Shown here piece by piece: positions 9,050-13,070 of a DNA stretch of 13,070 nucleotides. The stretch's first letter is position 1; each line of letters begins with the position of its first letter. The DNA lies in the NCBI GenBank assembly GCA_003024985.2, contig PXIH01S0033581.1; one strand, written 5' to 3'. The stretch comes from Euperipatoides rowelli. Lineage: Eukaryota; Onychophora; Udeonychophora; Euonychophora; Peripatopsidae. The notes under the pieces are model-generated. The model had not been told where the DNA came from. It worked only from the letters and a program-made list of their open reading frames with translations, and did not search any database. Made by a program: the position numbers and the translations under genes.

Positions 9050-9280
9050 AGAATAACAGCTAACTACAGTATAGAGTTTTTTGTCTGCCGTGATGTTAGT
9101 TATCTTGAAAGTGCTCTGAAAACAGTTATGCGGATGTTAAATGTTTTGAACTCTGATGTTATCGATCTGTGCTCCGTGACATATTGTTTATTCTCCTTGT
9201 TCTGTTCCGAGATAATTAACATTTGCAGCCTAAGTGACAGCTTCATATTGCAGTATAATAATTCACATTATTATTTTTTT
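9050..9280 (+). other. Unrecognised stop-free stretch, open on both strands
   Basis: One + frame is open for 77 codons with no in-frame ATG near its start; the reading includes VCRDVSYLESALKTVMRM. The core (about 9103-9246) is also open on the minus strand for 48 codons from an ATG, giving MKLSLRLQMLIISEQNKENK and onward to a stop at 9100-9102. It is less A+T-rich than the flanks. No protein family is recognised, and no good splice pair in phase with the phospholipase exons was seen. It may be a transposon remnant, a cryptic exon or chance. Confidence 0.3.
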
Positions 9281-9553
9281 TAAAAAAGAATAATGACCAA
9301 CCTTATTTCTGTCATGATGCATTCATCATAAAAAACTACCGCACGATGATGATTCAAAAAATGATGCTAACTATTGTACTTTGATTTTTTAAAATACAAT
9401 AGTGTCTTCTAGCATTGATTTAAGGAAGAACTCCCTCTCCCAATTTTTTAATATATTATTATTTTGAATATAAAATTTTTTTATCAGTGAATACAAATTA
9501 ATGGTCTAACTAAATATTCATTTCATCCCTAACTAATACTATATAATTATATT

Positions 9554-10417
9554 CAGGGCTGGGCAAGATACTAAAAAAATGTATCTTCTATACAAGATAC
9601 AAAATACATTTTAAAAATAGAAAATGTATCTAAGATTCAAGATACAAAATACTTTAGAAAATGTATCTTGGAAAAAAAGATACTAATGCGATAAAAAAAA
9701 AATATGAATTAGCCTACAAAATTTATTTAAAANCTAAGTTTTAACATACAGTACGTGCGGATATGAAGATTCTAGGTAACTTCATTACAACATGCATGGA
9801 GGAAAAAATAGAAAAAAGAAACAAACGGTCATTCTTTATTTGACCTCTTAGTAATTAATTAATTCGCTAAGAAGTCTGATAACTGGCTTCTATAAGTCTA
9901 CAATAAATGCGTGTCATGAGCTAATAATAATATTGAATTCTAACAAATTTTGCTCATTTTTATTGAAATCAATTGACACAATAATTATTATTATTTGACC
10001 ATTAAAATTATTTTATAGCAAGATAAAAATAAATAATGTAAGTAGTGAAACTGCCAAAATTATTTCAATAAATAGCGAGTCATTTAAATGAAACAAAATT
10101 AGTGAACTTCAAGTAAGCTATGCTTTCAACATAAAAAAAAAAAATGCGCGGGCAAGCATCTTGTAGAAATATTTACATGTCCAGATTTTTATACAATATG
10201 TCTTGGGAATAGAATTTTTCAAGCATTGATAAATATTACTTTATTAAAGTATTGCCAGTAACGAAAAAAAAAAAAAAATACTTACATTAGATACATTTAA
10301 AATGTATTTTCGATACCGCTATTTTCGTTACTTTAGAAAATGCTTTAAAATACAAGTTACTATTGTAACGACGCTACGTATTTTCGATACATGTATTTTC
10401 GATACTGCCCAGGCCTG
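9554..10417. mobile_element. hAT-type non-autonomous DNA transposon (second family)
   Basis: An 864-bp element begins CAGGGCTGGGCA and ends in the reverse complement of CAGGCCTGGGCA (11 of 12 bases paired). A perfect 8-bp duplication, ATTATATT, lies at 9546-9553 and 10418-10425. This fits the hAT superfamily. Both subterminal regions are dense in short repeats of AATGTATC/GATACATT and in ATTTTCGATAC near the right end, which may be transposase-binding repeats. There is no coding sequence, so it depended on enzyme supplied elsewhere. Its tips differ from those of the element at 4885-5615, so it belongs to another family. Confidence 0.92.
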
Positions 10418-11382
10418 ATTATATTGTATGTTATAATAGTCATTATAGCCACATTATTATTTCATAAAGTTCATAAATGTGTGATTTGTTTTTTTAACAA
10501 GTGAATGGTAGAAAATAGTTTAGGAATATTAAATAATTATAATAAGCTTTTGAATAGTTTTCAGCAAACAGTATGATGAGAAAAATGATTACATAAAATC
10601 TATTCCATTCCAGCTCCCTCTCCCCTTTAATAGAGTAAGCAGGATATTATAGGTTAGTAGGTAATATCTTACGCATAAAAGTGGAATTAGAACAAATTTA
10701 TTCTAAGACATCTTTGAAAAAATAGTATTATAGTAGATGACTAATAGATTTTTGGCCGTAGCTAATTAATGTTGCGTCGACAGATATAATACATGAAAAT
10801 TCCTGCTCCCGGCTGCAACTATTATTTCTTCGGCCTGAGCCTCACCATTTTTCATTACATTTATTTCACCTAGTAGGAAATCTCCATCCTACCAGCCCAG
10901 TCCACCCTTTTTTCCTCTTCAATGTGGAGATAAAATATATTTTGTTGTCAAATCTTAAAGTCATGTAATTTTATCAGATGCTTATTTGGTAGTCATTATT
11001 ATTTGACTGACAAATTCTGTTCTTTGTAAAGCTTATAGGTAATTTTCATAATAATAGTAGTAAATTTATCACTAAACCAGATGCCACATTTAAAATAAAG
11101 AAAAATTTTATTTTGACAAAATAATTTATTCCCTTTAGGCTCATTTATGCTTATATGGAGAGGTTTTCTTTGCTTAAAATCGGACTACTTCATTTTACAG
11201 AAACAATTTAATAATACGTTTGCATTTTGAATGGCCCATGCTCCATTGCAGAAATAAAATGCTCAAATACTGATGTAGTCTATTTTTACACAATAGAGAC
11301 CTCTTCATGTATTGTAAATATAAACGAATCTACTATTATTTACTGTATAATCATTGAAGTTCTGTTATTTTCTGTTAAACAG

Positions 11383-11610
11383 ATGAACAAGAGGAATATT
11401 TTAAGCAATTCAAAGCTCTAGTGGAAGAAACGTTTAACATGAATGGTGCCACGAAAATTGTATTTATTGCCCATAGTATGGGCAATCCATTATTGTTGTA
11501 TTTTCTTAATCAGCAAAATCAGTCTTGGAAGGATAAATATATACATTCTTTCATTAGTCTAGCAGGTGTTTGGGGTGGAGCAGTCAAGAGTATAAAGGCA
11601 TTTATTTCTG
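11383..11610 (+). CDS. PLA2G15: Exon with catalytic serine of PLA2G15-like phospholipase A2
   Basis: A 228-base exon with acceptor AAACAG| at 11381-11382 and consensus donor G|GTGAGT. Two bases complete Asn, 75 codons follow, and one base (G) begins the next codon. The peptide begins EQEEYFKQFKALVEETF and carries IVFIAHSMGNPLLLYFL, QNQSWKDKYIHSFISLAGVW and GGAVKSIKAFIS(G). The A-H-S-M-G-N motif is the alpha/beta-hydrolase nucleophile elbow; the serine codon is at 11475-11477. W-K-D-K-Y-I matches PLA2G15 rather than LCAT (W-K-D-R-F-I). The following family motif, L-G-A-P-W-G-G, is here L-A-G-V-W-G-G. N-Q-S is a possible glycosylation site. The catalytic Asp and His would lie in later exons outside the window. 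Confidence 0.97.
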
Positions 11611-13011
11611 GTGAGTAAATCGTTGAATACTAAATAATTTACATTTTTTTATTAGAATTATGAAGTATTTAAAATTAAGCTAAAGCAAAAATACAAATGA
11701 TTTTCTCTTTCTCAATTACATCAGAGAATAGAAACACTTTACACATTCTTTAAGTCTCACGCATTGGATTTTTTTTTTTTAATATATTTTTTAAAAAAAA
11801 TAATTATTAAAAAACTATTCCATTTGTTAAAACTTATTTAATAAATATAATTGCTTGGTTTGAGATTACATTTCACACTTTATATGAAATTGACATTTGT
11901 GGCATCAGCGGGCTTACAATCTGGATTAGCAACAGCGGGGTTACCATTAATTCTGCCATTGAGATTGTTACTTATTGTCTATAAATATGTATGCTTTTCT
12001 GATCTAGTTTGGCAAACAATGACAATTATATGAAAATTATCACATCTCAACAAATACCATTATAATATTTTGAAGCGATCAAATTTTGTTTTAGTCACTG
12101 ATACCCCACATAGGCTATTACAATCATCCATAAAACTCTTTGTCTTGCTTTTGAAAAACACTTTCAGCTTATTTATTTTTTATATAAAAAGTAAATGCAA
12201 ATCAAAAAAGAAGAAAAACCGAAAGTAATGAGGGAATGGAGGAAAACTATAATGGCAAAATCCAATCAGGAGAGGAAAACAAAATTACGATAGCAGAGCA
12301 TGATAAAAAAGGTAAAGAACTGAAGGAGGAGAGGACATTACAAAAGATGGTACTGTAAATACTATAGTAGGGTCCGGACATAGAAAAAATAAAGTAAAGA
12401 CTAGGGGCAAAGAAACTAAGAGAAGGGAACCGTAATAATACACAAAATTTAAACTATAAATATTTAACTTTAATCATAAATGTTTGTGTGTACCTTTAAT
12501 GTCTAGTGATTTGTTGTGTTGTAATGTTATGTGACATCCTGTACAGGCTCTGTGCGACTGCGTGCGAGCCATAGTGTGTTGTCCATAACCTAGTTGGTAT
12601 ACTGTATAGCCCTTAATACTGGGAGTAGGTTATCCTCACGGGGCCGGTAGTATCATTTACCAAAACGAACGAACGAAACGAAAAAGTTAAAAAAATCCTC
12701 TTGAAATCAAAGTAGGGCAATTTTCCATTTATGAGAGACATGTCACAAAACATTCCACATCTCATTCATAACTTGTTTTTATTGTTTAAAATAAGCAACT
12801 AAAAGGTCATTAGGAAATATGAATCTTCAATATTCATATTCGACTTCAATAAAAAAGAAGTATAGCCAATGCTAGCAAAAATCCTATTTTTTTTGTTCAA
12901 AGAAAGTTTAAAATGATTAATAACAATAAGCTATTACTGTAAATTGCCATTAATAAATAGTAATAAGTGGTGGTACTGCTATTCCATTTGTTTTTTTTTT
13001 CATTTAAGCAG
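11611..13011 (+). other. PLA2G15: Intron (or intron plus missed exon) after the catalytic-serine exon
   Basis: It starts with consensus donor GTGAGT. A strong acceptor (a run of 10 T, then CATTTAAGCAG) ends at 13011. Between them are a less A+T-rich block at about 11900-11975, a purine-rich block at about 12195-12440 with one frame open for 50-60 codons but no recognised motif, and a segment at 12530-12690 ending in CGAACGAACGAAACG that looks like a repeat tail. The family's next expected segment, the lid after S-G with D-N-x-x-I-P, was not clearly found. Confidence 0.6.
12195..12690 (+). repeat. Possible retroelement remnant with a CGAA-rich tail
   Basis: The first part (12195-12440) is strongly purine-rich on the + strand and lysine/glutamate-rich when translated, as LINE ORF1 remnants can be. 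The second part (12530-12650) has more G+C than its surroundings and is followed by a CGAACGAACGAAACG tail at about 12665-12680. No RNA polymerase III boxes or target duplication could be placed. The two parts may be unrelated. Confidence 0.25.
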
Positions 13012-13070
13012 GAATGGAAAAAGTGGCCAAAGGAAGTAAACCTTCCGGTAGCCAAGCTGATTCTTCCGAA
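13012..13070 (+). CDS. Putative exon at window edge, phase-compatible but unlike family
   Basis: A strong pyrimidine tract and CAG at 13009-13011 precede sequence markedly less A+T-rich than the intron. With the phase set by the previous exon (G|GA, Gly), it reads MEKVAKGSKPSGSQADSSE to the window edge without a stop. That is a Lys/Ser-rich, probably disordered peptide, unlike the D-N-x-x-I-P segment that follows S-G in PLA2G15 and LCAT. Another frame (WKKWPKEVNLPVAKLILP) is also open; the third has an early stop. It may be an exon adding an insertion, an exon of another gene, or not an exon at all. Confidence 0.42.

Larger units (their letters stand above)
7941..11382 (+). other. PLA2G15: 3.44-kb intron with a hAT-type element
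   Basis: The intron has donor GTAAGT and acceptor AAACAG after a T-rich tract; the split codon A|AT rejoins as Asn. It contains the hAT-type element at 9554-10417, a stop-free stretch (9050-9280) and possible repeat remnants at 8101-8280 and 8590-8650. A more G+C-rich block at about 10795-10935 has no recognisable coding sequence. In the other stretches (8281-8590, 8650-9049, 9284-9553, 10418-10795, 10935-11382) I see only A+T-rich sequence, homopolymers and scattered TACAGTA/TACTGTA. Confidence 0.88.

Noticed and set aside
9312-9420. Possible C/D-box snoRNA (ATGATGA-like box near 9346)
   Set aside because: No CTGA D box at a suitable distance and no terminal stem; TGATG words are common in this A+T-rich stretch.
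11227-11421. A + frame ending just before the catalytic-serine exon
   Set aside because: It reads through the acceptor in the wrong frame; the exon from 11383 in the family frame is clearly real.
11421-11618. The catalytic-serine frame taken as a separate small gene starting at an ATG
   Set aside because: That ATG is not a start. The family alignment runs upstream to 11383, and the stop lies beyond a consensus donor at 11611.
1-13070. CRISPR arrays, tRNA or rRNA genes, riboswitches, bacterial promoters and ribosome binding sites
   Set aside because: None seen; spliced exons and animal-type transposons show this is eukaryotic nuclear DNA.

Overview
This window is a piece of a draft animal nuclear genome. 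It is very A+T-rich (about three quarters by eye), almost entirely non-coding, and has two N placeholders (2849, 9733). Short coding blocks are bounded by GT/AG splice signals, and the introns are full of transposon remains. The species cannot be named from the sequence. The coding blocks resemble animal lysosomal phospholipase A2, and the transposon mix (hAT, piggyBac, pogo/Tigger, a Jockey/CR1-like LINE) is common across metazoans.

One gene runs through the window on the + strand. Three internal exons (1264-1382, 7842-7940, 11383-11610) encode consecutive central parts of a PLA2G15/LCAT-family lipid hydrolase. They join in consistent phase and include the A-H-S-M-G-N nucleophile elbow. The signal peptide, N-terminal exons and C-terminal catalytic residues lie outside the window. 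A possible fourth exon (13012 to the edge) keeps the splice phase, but its peptide does not look like the expected next part of the family.

The 6.5-kb intron 1383-7841 is an archaeological stack. A TTAA-flanked piggyBac-like element (2689-5893) has its transposase gene interrupted by a 5'-truncated LINE (3029-4487, minus strand, target duplication TGATAAT) and also carries a hAT-type element (4885-5615, duplication CTGTATAC). A separate internally deleted pogo/Tigger-like element (6009-7028) follows. The next intron holds a second hAT-type element (9554-10417, duplication ATTATATT). Three fold-back inverted repeats are present; two lie just upstream of exon acceptors (1042-1161 and 7624-7786).

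The most unexplained signal is a strong excess of the heptamer TACAGTA/TACTGTA (29 copies counted by eye, none in an exon), with a smaller excess of TAGGCTA/TAGCCTA. I found no CRISPR array, tRNA, rRNA or bacterial-type operon, and no clear new molecular system.
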